Assembly: GCA_050951585.1 (NCBI GenBank)
Contig: JBMNJI010000002.1
Location: 1 to 64,000, forward strand
Direction: 5' to 3'
Origin: UBA3937 sp050951585
GTDB lineage: Bacteria > Bacillota > Peptococcia > DRI-13 > DTU073
Length of the DNA stretch: 64,000 nt
Both the position numbers and the translations under genes were made by a program. The notes beneath the pieces were generated by a model that did no database searches, was not told the DNA's origin, and saw nothing but the letters and a program-made list of their open reading frames with translations. Shown here in pieces: positions 1 to 8,529 of this stretch (its first letter is position 1; each line of letters begins with the position of its first letter).

Positions 1-348
1 GGTGGAGGTGAGGGGAATCGAACCCCTGTCCGAAAGAACGACCACAGAAGCATCTCCGAGCGCAGCTTGTAATTTAGATCTCGCCCGCCAGGCTCCTACA
101 AGCAGGATCCTCTTGGACCAGTCCCATTAGTTTCCCCTTAGGCTATGCGACTCTCCCCTAAGAGTAGCCTGGTAAAATGACCTCTTAGCCCTCACCCCAG
201 GCACAGAAGGTAAGAGGTTAGACTGCAATTAAGCAGCTAAAGCGTAATTTTCGTTTGCGTTTAATTGTTTCGCACCGTTTTACGGGCTAGTGCAACCCCG
301 GCTCGCTTCTTCTGCCACCGCTTCCCCCGTCGAAACCAGTACACCCCC
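1..348 (-). ncRNA. ssrA: tmRNA (ssrA), 3' terminal A outside window
   Basis: Transfer-messenger RNA that rescues stalled ribosomes and tags the nascent chain for proteolysis. On the minus strand the 5' end (position 348) begins GGGGGUG and pairs with CACCUCC just before the 3' ACC(A); only the final A lies outside the window. The tRNA-like T-arm (GGUUCGAUUCC) is near positions 10-25. The tag reading frame runs from 273 to a UAA at 229-231 and encodes AKQLNANENYALAA, ending in the conserved ALAA protease signal. smpB lies directly upstream and rnr beyond it, the usual trans-translation grouping. The choice of the GCG at 271-273 as resume codon is inferred from the frame and the tag's typical Ala start. 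Confidence 0.96.
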
Positions 349-430
349 AAAATTTATTAACATCAATAATCTAGAAGAATTCAACACCAATACATTTCTG
401 ATTGCTTTCAGCCACGCCTCATGACGAGGC

Positions 431-901
431 TTATTCTTTGCCCCGCGCGGCCCTTTCTATTTCCCGGCGGGCATCTTTCTCCGCCAGAGCCGCTCTTTTG
501 TCATAGATTTTCTTTCCTTTGGCCAGGGCAAGCTCAACTTTCGCCCGCCCCCTGAAGAAATACACCTTTAGAGGAATGAGCGTCAAGCCTTGCTGCATCA
601 CTTTCCCGAGGAGACTGTTGATTTCTTTCTTATGAAGCAACAATTTGCGTGGCCGCACCGGGTCCACATTATAACGATTACCCTGTTCGTATGGACTAAT
701 GTGCATATTATAGAGGAACATCTCCCCTTTTTCCACTTGGGCATAGCTGTCCTTCAAATTTGCTTTCCCCGCCCGCAATGACTTTACTTCGGTTCCGGTT
801 AAAGCAATCCCGGCCTCATAAGACTCCTCAATAAAGTAATCATGACGAGCTTTGCGGTTTTCCGATACAACTTTGATATTCTTTGGATTCTTCTCAACCA
901 T
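431..901 (-). CDS. smpB: SsrA-binding protein SmpB
   Basis: Small RNA-binding partner of tmRNA that delivers it to the A site of stalled ribosomes. The 156-residue product starts MVEKNPKNIKVVSENRKARH and keeps family features: the early HDYFIEESYEAGI segment, GTEVKSLRAGKANLKDSY, the RPRKLLLHKKEI stretch and a basic tail (DKRAALAEKDARREIERA). The open frame extends 30 codons further upstream, but the ATG at 901 matches the family start and has a purine-rich GGGGAAGAA just before it. It sits between rnr and ssrA, as in Bacillus. A small GC-rich hairpin (GCCTC/GAGGC) follows the stop near 414-428 but has no clear T-run. Confidence 0.95.
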   Translation of the reverse strand: MVEKNPKNIKVVSENRKARHDYFIEESYEAGIALTGTEVKSLRAGKANLKDSYAQVEKGEMFLYNMHISPYEQGNRYNVDPVRPRKLLLHKKEINSLLGKVMQQGLTLIPLKVYFFRGRAKVELALAKGKKIYDKRAALAEKDARREIERAARGKE

Positions 902-1119
902 TTCTTCCCCACTCCACAAAAACACCACGAATTTCTTTCTGGTAAAACCCATCGGAATATATATTTTATCACAGCTAGACCGATTTTTCAAGCCGCGCCA
1001 CCGTGTTGAACCCTTACCAAAATTTTCCTTTAATTGAAAAGTTAAATTCCACCCCTCTATTGTCTCAAGTGAAAATTACTTTTGCAAAGGCAGGAAAACC
1101 AGTAGGGGGAAATTTTTGC

Positions 1120-3333
1120 TTACTTGCGCCTTTTGCCCTTTTTCGGCTTTTCCTCCGGCACAATCTCAAAATCAATATTCCGCTCCTCCACGTTGACACG
1201 CGTTAAAAGCACCTTGACGGTGTCCCCGATGCGGTAAACATTATTCGTAGATTCCCCCACCAGCATCAATTGTTTCTCTACATATATATAATAGTCATCA
1301 GTTAAAGTGGAAACATGCACCAAACCCTCCACCGTATTGGGCAGCTCCACAAAAAAGCCGAAGGAAGTCACCCCGCTGATGACCCCGGTAAATACCTGGC
1401 CCACGAAATCCCGCATATACTCCACTTTCTTCAAATCCACCGACTCCCGTTCGGCATCCTCAGCGACCCGCTCCCGAAGAGATGACTGTTCCGCATATTC
1501 TTCCATCAGGGCGCCTAGCTTTTTGCGCCGTTTTGCCACAAGCCCTCGCGTTTTTTCTCCGGCTTGCTCCCTTGCTTGTGTTCCTGCTTGCGCTCCCTCC
1601 TGTATCTCCCTAATCACCCGGTGAATGGCCAGATCCGGATAGCGCCTGATCGGTGACGTAAAATGGGAATAATACTTGGCCGCGAGCCCGAAATGTCCCA
1701 GCGCTTCCGGGGCATAACGGGCATGCTTCATCGAGCGGAGCATGACCATGGCGATCGTTCTTTCCTCCGGCCGCCCCGCCGTTTTCTCCAATACCTGCTG
1801 ATAAGCACGGGGACTGACCTCGCCCTGACGATTGGCTTTGATATAATAGCCGAAAACACCCAAAAACTCATTCAGCTCCGTTAAATCATCCAGATCGGGT
1901 CTTTCGTGAACCCGGTACAAAAACGGTACCTCCCGCCAGAAAAACTCTTCCGCCACCGTTTCATTGGCGGCGATCATAAATTCCTCAATGATCATCTCCG
2001 CAATGGAACGCTCCCGCGGCACGATTTCCACCGGTTTTCCCTGCTCGTTCAGGATAACCTTACTTTCCGGAAAGTCGAAATCAATTGCCCCCCGGCGCAA
2101 GCGCTTCTGCCGCAAAATCAGGCACAAATCCCGCATCAGTTCAAAAATCGGCACATAGGAACGATAACGTTCCCCGAGCTCTGGCTCCTGGTCTTCGAGA
2201 ATTTTTCGCACAGCCGTATATGTCATTCTTTCCTTCACCCTGATCACCGTCGGCACTATTTCATGCCGCACCACTTCCCCGTCTCCATCAATCTCCATCA
2301 AACAGGACATCGCCAGCCGGTCTTCCCCGGCATTCAGACTGCAAATACCGTTAGACAGACGCGGCGGCAACATGGGAATGACCCGGTCCACCAGATAAAC
2401 ACTGGTCGCCCGCTTCAAAGCCTCCTCATCCAGAAGGCTGCCTTCCCGCACATAATACCCTACATCCGCAATATGGACACCCAGATAATAATTACCGTTC
2501 GGTAACTGCTCCAAAGTAACGGCATCATCCAAATCCTTGGCATCCTCACCGTCAATGGTCACCATCGGCAAATTCCGCAAGTCCCGCCTGCCTGCCTTTT
2601 CGGCCTCCGCCACCGTCTCCGGGATTCTTTCCGCTTCCGCCAGCACTTCCGCCGGAAAAGCCTCCGGAAGCTGGTACTTGCGTACAATGGAGAGAATATC
2701 AATTCCCGGCTGATCCTTATTTCCCAAAACCTCCAGCACTCGCCCCTCCGGATTACGCCGCGATTCGGCCCAGGCGGTAATCTCCACCACAACTTTATCG
2801 CCCGCTTTCGCTCCGCCCGCTTCATTTTTCGGGATGAAGACATCAGTGCCCAACCGCTTCTCATCGGGCGTCACAAAGCCAAAATAGCGGCTACTTTCGT
2901 AAGTGCCCACCAGCTGTTTGTTCGCCCGCTCCAAAATCCGGATTACCTCGCCTTCCGGTTTCCGCCCGTCTTCCAGATGCCGGTGTAAACGTATAATAAC
3001 CCGGTCGTTGTGCATCGCCCCGTGCAGATCCTCACTGCTGACATAAACATCCTGTGTCTGGACATCATCCGGAATTACAAAAGCAAAACCCTTCGCGCTC
3101 CCCTGAATTCGCCCAACCACCAGATTCATTTTTTGCGGCAAGCCATAACGACCCTTCCGGTTTAACACGATCTTCCCGGCCTCTTCTAATTCCTGTAAGA
3201 GCATCAGAAAAACAGCCCGATCCTCCAGCGGGTAATTTTTTTGCCTGAGCCGATCCCATAACTCCTCGGCGGAAACAGGCTTATAGGAATCCTGCCACAT
3301 GTACTCCAGTAATTCTTCTTTCGTAATCATCAT
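1120..3333 (-). CDS. rnr: Ribonuclease R (3'-5' exoribonuclease, RNB family)
   Basis: Processive hydrolytic 3'-5' exonuclease that degrades structured RNA, including non-stop mRNAs released by trans-translation. The 737-residue protein has an N-terminal winged-helix region (about 1-65), cold-shock/OB segments (about 70-200), the RNB catalytic core with the Asp cluster DGEDAKDLDDAV at about 261-272, and a C-terminal S1 domain (about 640-725) ending in a Lys/Arg-rich tail (KPKKGKRRK), typical of RNase R rather than RNase II. Start is one of two adjacent Met codons behind GGGGACTTC. A local low-complexity run rich in Ala, Gln, Gly and Glu (EGAQAGTQAREQAGEKTRG, about residues 588-606) is inserted before KRRKKLGALMEEYAEQSS. 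Confidence 0.96.
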   Translation of the reverse strand: MMITKEELLEYMWQDSYKPVSAEELWDRLRQKNYPLEDRAVFLMLLQELEEAGKIVLNRKGRYGLPQKMNLVVGRIQGSAKGFAFVIPDDVQTQDVYVSSEDLHGAMHNDRVIIRLHRHLEDGRKPEGEVIRILERANKQLVGTYESSRYFGFVTPDEKRLGTDVFIPKNEAGGAKAGDKVVVEITAWAESRRNPEGRVLEVLGNKDQPGIDILSIVRKYQLPEAFPAEVLAEAERIPETVAEAEKAGRRDLRNLPMVTIDGEDAKDLDDAVTLEQLPNGNYYLGVHIADVGYYVREGSLLDEEALKRATSVYLVDRVIPMLPPRLSNGICSLNAGEDRLAMSCLMEIDGDGEVVRHEIVPTVIRVKERMTYTAVRKILEDQEPELGERYRSYVPIFELMRDLCLILRQKRLRRGAIDFDFPESKVILNEQGKPVEIVPRERSIAEMIIEEFMIAANETVAEEFFWREVPFLYRVHERPDLDDLTELNEFLGVFGYYIKANRQGEVSPRAYQQVLEKTAGRPEERTIAMVMLRSMKHARYAPEALGHFGLAAKYYSHFTSPIRRYPDLAIHRVIREIQEGAQAGTQAREQAGEKTRGLVAKRRKKLGALMEEYAEQSSLRERVAEDAERESVDLKKVEYMRDFVGQVFTGVISGVTSFGFFVELPNTVEGLVHVSTLTDDYYIYVEKQLMLVGESTNNVYRIGDTVKVLLTRVNVEERNIDFEIVPEEKPKKGKRRK

Positions 3334-3403
3334 CGATAGAAGTCCCCTTTATCACTAGTCTCTGAACTTCAAACTACCTATACAATACCATATCCACTGA
3401 AGC

Positions 3404-3442
3404 TTGCCAATTATCCCCACCAGGCACCCATTATCACCACTG
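3404..3442. repeat. Degenerate tandem duplication after the gerD-like gene
   Basis: Two imperfect copies of a roughly 18-base unit (AATTATCCCCACCAG and CATTATCACCACTGG cores) lie in the 140-bp spacer between the last germination gene and rnr. No terminator hairpin with a T-run is apparent in this spacer. One of several short spacer duplications in the window. Confidence 0.45.
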
Positions 3443-3473
3443 GCTTTCATCCCCCTATTCTCGTCATCATTAC

Positions 3474-3689
3474 TCAAAACATAGACAAAACTGCATTCAC
3501 AATTGTAGTGATTACCTCCGTTGGCCTGGTCATTTTTATGCCGATCACATACAAAAAACTAAGAATGAAAGATACCAAAAGCAACACCGCAAAAGCCACC
3601 AGCTCCCGCCAATATTTTTTCCGGATTAAGCCCGGAACTTCAAAAAGAATGATGGCAAGATAAGCCACAATTAATAAAAACACCAGCAT
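3474..3689 (-). CDS. Small two-helix membrane protein of GerA-type receptor operon (D-subunit-like)
   Basis: A 71-residue membrane protein with two hydrophobic helices (about 1-20 and 27-52) separated by a short basic loop (RKKYWRE), followed by a short C-terminal segment. It is the last gene of the germinant-receptor operon and overlaps or abuts the B-subunit gene. An upstream in-frame Met at 3713 would overlap the B gene by 17 bases but lacks a spaced ribosome site; the Met at 3689 has GGAGGGGG about ten bases upstream and is chosen here. Small two-TM 'D' subunits are known companions of some GerA-type receptors (for example GerKD); assigning this protein to that group rests on topology and position only. 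Confidence 0.7.
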   Translation of the reverse strand: MLVFLLIVAYLAIILFEVPGLIRKKYWRELVAFAVLLLVSFILSFLYVIGIKMTRPTEVITTIVNAVLSMF

Positions 3690-3696
3690 TTTGTGC

Positions 3697-4929
3697 TTAC
3701 CCCCTCCCGCCATTCTCCGCCTTGCTATTTACGCCTTCTCCTTGCCGGTTGTTTCTCTTGTTGCCCCGCTCCCCTTGAATACTTCCATTCCCTGCTTCCT
3801 CATCTTGTTCATTTTTCCTTTGGCCGCCTTGCTCTCCCTGCTTATTCTTCCCGGGAACACCCCTGATTACCGCCACCAGCAAGGACAGCAGCGGCAGTCC
3901 GATTTGAAAAGGAATACTGTAATAGGGATAGATGCTAAAGGAAAAGTTGATATTTTCTACATTGCTTTCAAATAGGAAAATACTAAGGAACACCATTAAG
4001 GCCCCCACCGGCAGGACTAAGGGTAAATAGCTGCGCAGCCTTACAAGCTGTGCGAGACCCAAAACAGTTCCATAATAATAGATGGCGATTTTAATAAAGC
4101 CAAGTGACAATAAAATGGCCCCAATAATAATCTCCAACCTTGTGATAATTTCGCCGATATTAATAAATCTAATTACCGGAAAGGATGGATATGTTTGAAT
4201 AGAAGCCGTCGCCCCAAGAACCCCGGTATTTCTGGCTGAAAGCCACGAAAGCAGTAAACCACCTGCAAACATCGCCCAAAACATCGCGGTCCCCGCTTTG
4301 CGCTGATTATTGCTAAAAGCCAGGACCATCAAAAAGATGACCGTTTCACCAAATGGGAATGTAGCCACACCATGACTGACCGCGAAAAATTCTTTCCATT
4401 GTACATCAAGTACCGGCAATAAATTACTCAACTCAGTTTCCCGAATTAATAAAAGAGAATCAAAGACGATAAAGAAAACAGCGATCGGCACTAAAAACAT
4501 ACTGCAGCGCCCTAACACCTCTAGCCCATTGCGCACAGCCGAGGCACAAAGCAATGCTAAAGTCAGCATTATTACAATAATCGGTGTTTCCGGATAGACT
4601 ATCGCAGTATAAAAATCGCCAAAATCTCTCAGGACGATCCCGCCTAAATGCAAAAAAAACCAGAGATAAGCCAGCGAGACTAATTTCCCCAGAAGAGGGC
4701 CAAAAATCAGGTCATTTATTTGCACCAAAGTCTGACCCTGAAATCTTGCCGTCAAGGTCACGAAAACCCAAAGAAAAAGTAAGCCCTCTACCATCCCGGC
4801 CAAAACACTGAGCCAACCGTCACGACCAATCGACTGCGCCGGATTAAGAATCATACTGGAACCTAAAAGCATCCCGAGAACGATAAAAAACAACTGTGCA
4901 TTAGCCACTTTACCAGCTTCAAGCTTCAT
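3697..4929 (-). CDS. Spore germination permease, GerB family (B subunit)
   Basis: Integral membrane B subunit of a GerA-type nutrient receptor, related to amino-acid/polyamine permeases and expected in the inner spore membrane. The first 360 or so residues form about ten hydrophobic segments, beginning VANAQLFFIVLGMLLGSSM. The last 45 residues are an unusual hydrophilic low-complexity tail rich in Gly, Asn, Glu, Lys and Arg (GNKQGEQGGQRKNEQDEEAG and beyond). A GTG codon directly precedes the ATG at 4929; the C-subunit stop overlaps this region, consistent with translational coupling. Part of the A-C-B-D operon. Confidence 0.88.
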   Translation of the reverse strand: MKLEAGKVANAQLFFIVLGMLLGSSMILNPAQSIGRDGWLSVLAGMVEGLLFLWVFVTLTARFQGQTLVQINDLIFGPLLGKLVSLAYLWFFLHLGGIVLRDFGDFYTAIVYPETPIIVIMLTLALLCASAVRNGLEVLGRCSMFLVPIAVFFIVFDSLLLIRETELSNLLPVLDVQWKEFFAVSHGVATFPFGETVIFLMVLAFSNNQRKAGTAMFWAMFAGGLLLSWLSARNTGVLGATASIQTYPSFPVIRFINIGEIITRLEIIIGAILLSLGFIKIAIYYYGTVLGLAQLVRLRSYLPLVLPVGALMVFLSIFLFESNVENINFSFSIYPYYSIPFQIGLPLLSLLVAVIRGVPGKNKQGEQGGQRKNEQDEEAGNGSIQGERGNKRNNRQGEGVNSKAENGGRG

Positions 4930-4933
4930 CACC

Positions 4934-6109
4934 CTAATCCGCCTCCGGCACCGCAGGACGAGTTGTCATGCCCGTGCGACGCAAATCAGCCTCGACCGCA
5001 ATCTTCACTTCCAACTCCGGAAAAACTTCATCCCAGTGTGGCTCTATTTTTTTCCACTCACGAGGATATTTCTTATAAATCTGCTCCCCAAAACCAAAAA
5101 CATCCGCATTTAGTTGCTGAGCCTTTGCCAAAGTAGCCTTTACTTCGTGACGGATTACGCCTGCCTGGTGCTCCTCTAAAGTTGTCCAGGCTTCCGTGTT
5201 CATCAGATTCGCTGTGCCTCTTTCTTCACCCAGATTGCCCTCCTCCTTTATTTTAACCATGATATAAGGCGTGCCATCCTCCTTCATCCCAGGGGTAATA
5301 TCGCACTTTGCCCGCAATATCTCTAAGCTAACCTCCTCCTTCCCGTCGGGCCCTTTCACAACAATAATTCCGCTTTGCACTTTGTTTAAGACCCACAGCA
5401 GACCGCGGGTTTCCGTGAGCGTTAAATGGCCAACCAGTTTGTCTTTTTTAAAGACCGCCGTCCCTACTAAACGCGCTTTTTTTTCCTCACCCGTTCCCTC
5501 AACTTGGACCAAAGACGCCACCGGAGCAGTTGTTTTACTAATCAAACGCTGGACGAACATATTCACGTTTGCCGCCATTATTTCGGAAGTCGCCACGTAC
5601 CCTTCAATCAACATGGACAAATTTATGGCCGGTATTTTTTCCAAATCTGCCTTCGCGTCCAAAACCTCCCCGGCCTCTCCTTTCGCCACTACAACCCACG
5701 TTGTCAAGCGAGGCTCCGGATCCCGGATAAATGTATCCATACATTTTTGTACCCCGGTACGGGCCATTTTATCGCCAAAAATCACCACTTCATTATGGGG
5801 TATATATAACCTCCGGTCAACAAAGTGGGTAAACCGCCGCACTGTCTCAAAAAAAGTATCGCCGGTATTCGTGACATTTAAATAAGGTTTCCCTCCCCCG
5901 CCGCCACTTCCGCCGCCACCTCCGCTGTATGGTTGAATCTCGCCCGGTTTGATGATTTGCACCGTAACCTTTATCTTATCCTTCTCCTCAGCTTGATCAA
6001 TGGCGAACCCGGTAACAATCGCCAACTGATCCAGCTCCCGCCAATCCCAGCACCCAACCAAACTAAATATACCCGCCATCATCATTATTATAAAGGCCAG
6101 CTTCCTCAT
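4934..6109 (-). CDS. Spore germination lipoprotein, Ger(x)C family (C subunit)
   Basis: Membrane-anchored lipoprotein subunit of a GerA-type receptor. The product begins MRKLAFIIMMMAGIFSLVGC, a signal peptide with a lipobox ending at Cys, followed by WDWRELDQLA, the hallmark of the family. A Gly/Ser run (GGGGGSGGGGG) lies near residue 65 where family members have a short variable loop. Start chosen at ATG 6109 because GGAGG lies eight bases upstream; a GTG at 6118 is in frame but overlaps that ribosome site. It is followed within five bases by the B-subunit gene. Confidence 0.9.
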   Translation of the reverse strand: MRKLAFIIMMMAGIFSLVGCWDWRELDQLAIVTGFAIDQAEEKDKIKVTVQIIKPGEIQPYSGGGGGSGGGGGKPYLNVTNTGDTFFETVRRFTHFVDRRLYIPHNEVVIFGDKMARTGVQKCMDTFIRDPEPRLTTWVVVAKGEAGEVLDAKADLEKIPAINLSMLIEGYVATSEIMAANVNMFVQRLISKTTAPVASLVQVEGTGEEKKARLVGTAVFKKDKLVGHLTLTETRGLLWVLNKVQSGIIVVKGPDGKEEVSLEILRAKCDITPGMKEDGTPYIMVKIKEEGNLGEERGTANLMNTEAWTTLEEHQAGVIRHEVKATLAKAQQLNADVFGFGEQIYKKYPREWKKIEPHWDEVFPELEVKIAVEADLRRTGMTTRPAVPEAD

Positions 6110-6127
6110 CTTTATCACCTCCGCTCC

Positions 6128-7726
6128 TTATGGTTGCTTCCGTTCCGGTCGTGGCATAAGGCCCACCTGGGTACGTTGGCGGTTCTTGCTCAGCATCTTG
6201 GGCCTTGTTATTTGCGCCCAAAGAGGCACTCGAACCATCGTATCCTGCATGGCGGGAAGGTTCACCGGGGCAAAAGGCGCAAAATATGGTACACCGAACG
6301 ATCTTAAAGAAGCAAGATGAATCAGTAACGCCAAAAAGACAATAAAAATGCCAAATGCGCCCATAAAACCCGCCGCGAAAATCAAAATAAAGCGCAGAAT
6401 GGTCACCGCATCCGTCTGGGCAGGAATGACAAAAGAGGCAATGGCGGTTAGAGAAACAACAATCACCATAGGTGCCCCGATTAAACCAGCGCTCACAGCC
6501 GACTCGCCGATAACCAGGGCCCCCACAATACTGATCGCGAATCCAATCGGTCGAGGTAAGCGAATCCCCGCTTCCCGCAGTATTTCAAAGATTACACCCA
6601 TCAACAGAACCTCAACAAGGGCTGGAAAAGGGGTTCCTTCACTGGCTGCGGCCATGGTGATCAATAAGGGCGTAGGAATCAGCTCCTGATGAAAAGTGGT
6701 GAGGGCCACATAAACTGCCGGCGCAGAAGTCGTGATGAAAAAGCAGAGATACCTGATCCATCTGATCAGACTCGCATAATAAGGGCGGGAATAATAATCC
6801 TCCGGTGACTGAAAGCTTGACGCAAACAACGCCGGTACAGTTAACACAATCGGAGTGCCATCAGTAATGATCGCCACCCGGCCTTCCAATATTTTCGCCG
6901 CCACCGTATCCGGTCTTTCACTATTGGCGACCGTCGGAAAGATGGAAAAGGGCGCATCCTCAATATACTGCTCCAGATACCCCGACTCTAATATCGCATC
7001 GGTCTTAATCCGCCCGAGCCGCTTCCGCACCTCTTCCACCACTTCAGGATTAACCACGCCATTTAAGTAGGCGATGCAGACCTTGGTCCTTGTTTTTTCG
7101 CCGATCTGCATTTCCTCGATGACAAAATCAGGATGATGAATTCTTCTCCTTAATAACGCCGTATTGAGCCCTATAGTTTCCGTAAACCCTTCCCTTGCGC
7201 CGCGCACCAGCGCTTCTGTTTTCGGTTCCTCTATCCCCCGGTTTTCCCAGCCCTTTGTATTCAGGGCTAATGCTTCGGCAAAACCATCCGCCAGCAATAT
7301 AGTATCCCCATATAAACAGTTATTGAGGACATCATCAATCTTTGTGACTATCTGTGTACAGCTAATGGAAACAAGCCGCTCCCCCAAGCTAGTGATACTC
7401 TTTCCCCGCTGGAACTCTTTAGTCGAAAAAAGATGGCTCTCGAACATCAATGGCTTGAGGATATATTCATTAATATATTCTCTATAGACTAGCCCCTCAA
7501 AATAAAGAAGAGCAAACCGAATTTTTTCATGCGTGCCAATACTAAATTCACGCAACACAAAATCTCTATTCTTCCCCAGGATATCATTGAATAAAGCCAC
7601 ATTTTCATTTAAATCCCGGGAAAGCTGCTGATCTTGTTTTATCGGCTGCTCTTCTTTTTGCCCTTGTTTTAATATTTTTCTTAAACGCAATGCCTTCAGA
7701 ATTTTTTTCAGCATATTTTTACCCAT
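6128..7726 (-). CDS. Spore germination protein, GerA family (A subunit)
   Basis: A subunit of a GerA-type germinant receptor. The 532-residue product has a basic, coiled N-terminus, a soluble domain (about 45-300) containing LNENVALFNDILGKNRDFVLREF and a TDGTPIVLTVPALF segment, then a multi-helix membrane region (about 320-480) with RPIGFAISIVGALVIGESAV, all typical of the family. The order on the minus strand is A, C, B, then a small D-like gene with spacings of about 20 bases or less. Exact start is uncertain: GAGG is too close to the first Met (7726) and rather far from a second in-frame Met (7714). Confidence 0.92.
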   Translation of the reverse strand: MGKNMLKKILKALRLRKILKQGQKEEQPIKQDQQLSRDLNENVALFNDILGKNRDFVLREFSIGTHEKIRFALLYFEGLVYREYINEYILKPLMFESHLFSTKEFQRGKSITSLGERLVSISCTQIVTKIDDVLNNCLYGDTILLADGFAEALALNTKGWENRGIEEPKTEALVRGAREGFTETIGLNTALLRRRIHHPDFVIEEMQIGEKTRTKVCIAYLNGVVNPEVVEEVRKRLGRIKTDAILESGYLEQYIEDAPFSIFPTVANSERPDTVAAKILEGRVAIITDGTPIVLTVPALFASSFQSPEDYYSRPYYASLIRWIRYLCFFITTSAPAVYVALTTFHQELIPTPLLITMAAASEGTPFPALVEVLLMGVIFEILREAGIRLPRPIGFAISIVGALVIGESAVSAGLIGAPMVIVVSLTAIASFVIPAQTDAVTILRFILIFAAGFMGAFGIFIVFLALLIHLASLRSFGVPYFAPFAPVNLPAMQDTMVRVPLWAQITRPKMLSKNRQRTQVGLMPRPERKQP

Positions 7727-7824
7727 TCCTCAATGCTTTTTTCCAACAACTTTATTCTGGCATTATACAGGTAAAAATATGCACCCTCGGGAAATTGCCA
7801 ATTCTTAAGAGAGATAACGCAATT

Positions 7825-8379
7825 TTACAAACCCAGTTCCTGATGGATCGCCTTCATCGCCTCCAAACTGATCCCCAGAAATTCCTCCAGAGAGAGTCCC
7901 ATTTCCGTACAGCTGGCAATCACCTCGCGCCGCGCCCCCCGGGCAAAGGATTTCTCATGATACCGGTTCACCAGGAAGGGAACATCAAGAGGGGCCAGCT
8001 TCTTTTCCGGCCTGATTAACGCCCCGGCGACGATTAGACCCGTGACCGGATCCGTAGCATAAAGGGCTTTGTCAATCAGTTTTTCCCGTTCGACCCCATG
8101 ATAATCATTGTGCGTGATGACCGCATGAACCAACTCCGCTGGAAACCCCGTATCCTCCAGGATTTTCCCGCCCACCAGACTGTGCCGGGAAAGGTCATCC
8201 TTGGTTTCGTCATAATCAATATCATGGAGGAGTCCCGCCAAACCCCACAACTCCTCATCCTCACCGAAATGCCTGGCTAATCCTTTCATGACAGCCTCTG
8301 CCGCATACATATGCTTTAAAAGATTCTTGCCGGCCACTTTTTCTTTTAATAGCTCTAATGCTTCTTCCCGCTTCATCAT
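7825..8379 (-). CDS. HD-domain hydrolase (HDIG-type)
   Basis: A 184-residue metal-dependent phosphohydrolase-type protein. The HD signature is visible: H in KHMYAAEAV, the pair HDID in LLHDIDYD, and HSLVGGKILED followed by VITHNDYH. Substrate is unknown; members act on nucleotides or other phosphoesters. Start set at ATG 8379, because AAGGAG lies nine bases upstream; the longer frame to 8430 lacks a ribosome site. The gene stands alone between the germination operon and the dynamin-like gene. Confidence 0.88.
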   Translation of the reverse strand: MMKREEALELLKEKVAGKNLLKHMYAAEAVMKGLARHFGEDEELWGLAGLLHDIDYDETKDDLSRHSLVGGKILEDTGFPAELVHAVITHNDYHGVEREKLIDKALYATDPVTGLIVAGALIRPEKKLAPLDVPFLVNRYHEKSFARGARREVIASCTEMGLSLEEFLGISLEAMKAIHQELGL

Positions 8380-8448
8380 CTTGCATATCTCCTTTCGTCT
8401 CTTGTAATTATTACAACTATATATCAACAATATTTTTTAGACAAGCAC

Positions 8449-8478
8449 AAAAAAGACGCCGATAAGAATATCGACGTC
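8449..8478 (-). terminator. Rho-independent terminator of the dynamin-like gene
   Basis: On the minus strand a nine-base stem (GACGTCGAT / ATCGGCGTC, one G-T pair) with a six-base loop is followed by TTTTTTG. It lies about 40 bases after the dynamin-like stop codon and before the HD gene. Confidence 0.85.
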
Positions 8479-8503
8479 TCGTTTTACAGCTCACCGTATA
8501 CAG

Positions 8504-8529
8504 CTTACAGTTTACTCTTACAGTTTACT
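8504..8529. repeat. Perfect 13-bp tandem duplication across the dynamin-like stop codon
   Basis: CTTACAGTTTACT occurs twice back to back (8504-8516 and 8517-8529, plus-strand reading). The upstream copy (on the minus strand) contains the last codons and most of the stop codon; the other falls in the 3' spacer. Confidence 0.9.

Noticed and set aside
7727..7824. A sigma-G promoter upstream of the germination operon
   Set aside because: A TGCATA-like -35 is present but no CATACTA-like -10 at 17-18 bases could be found.
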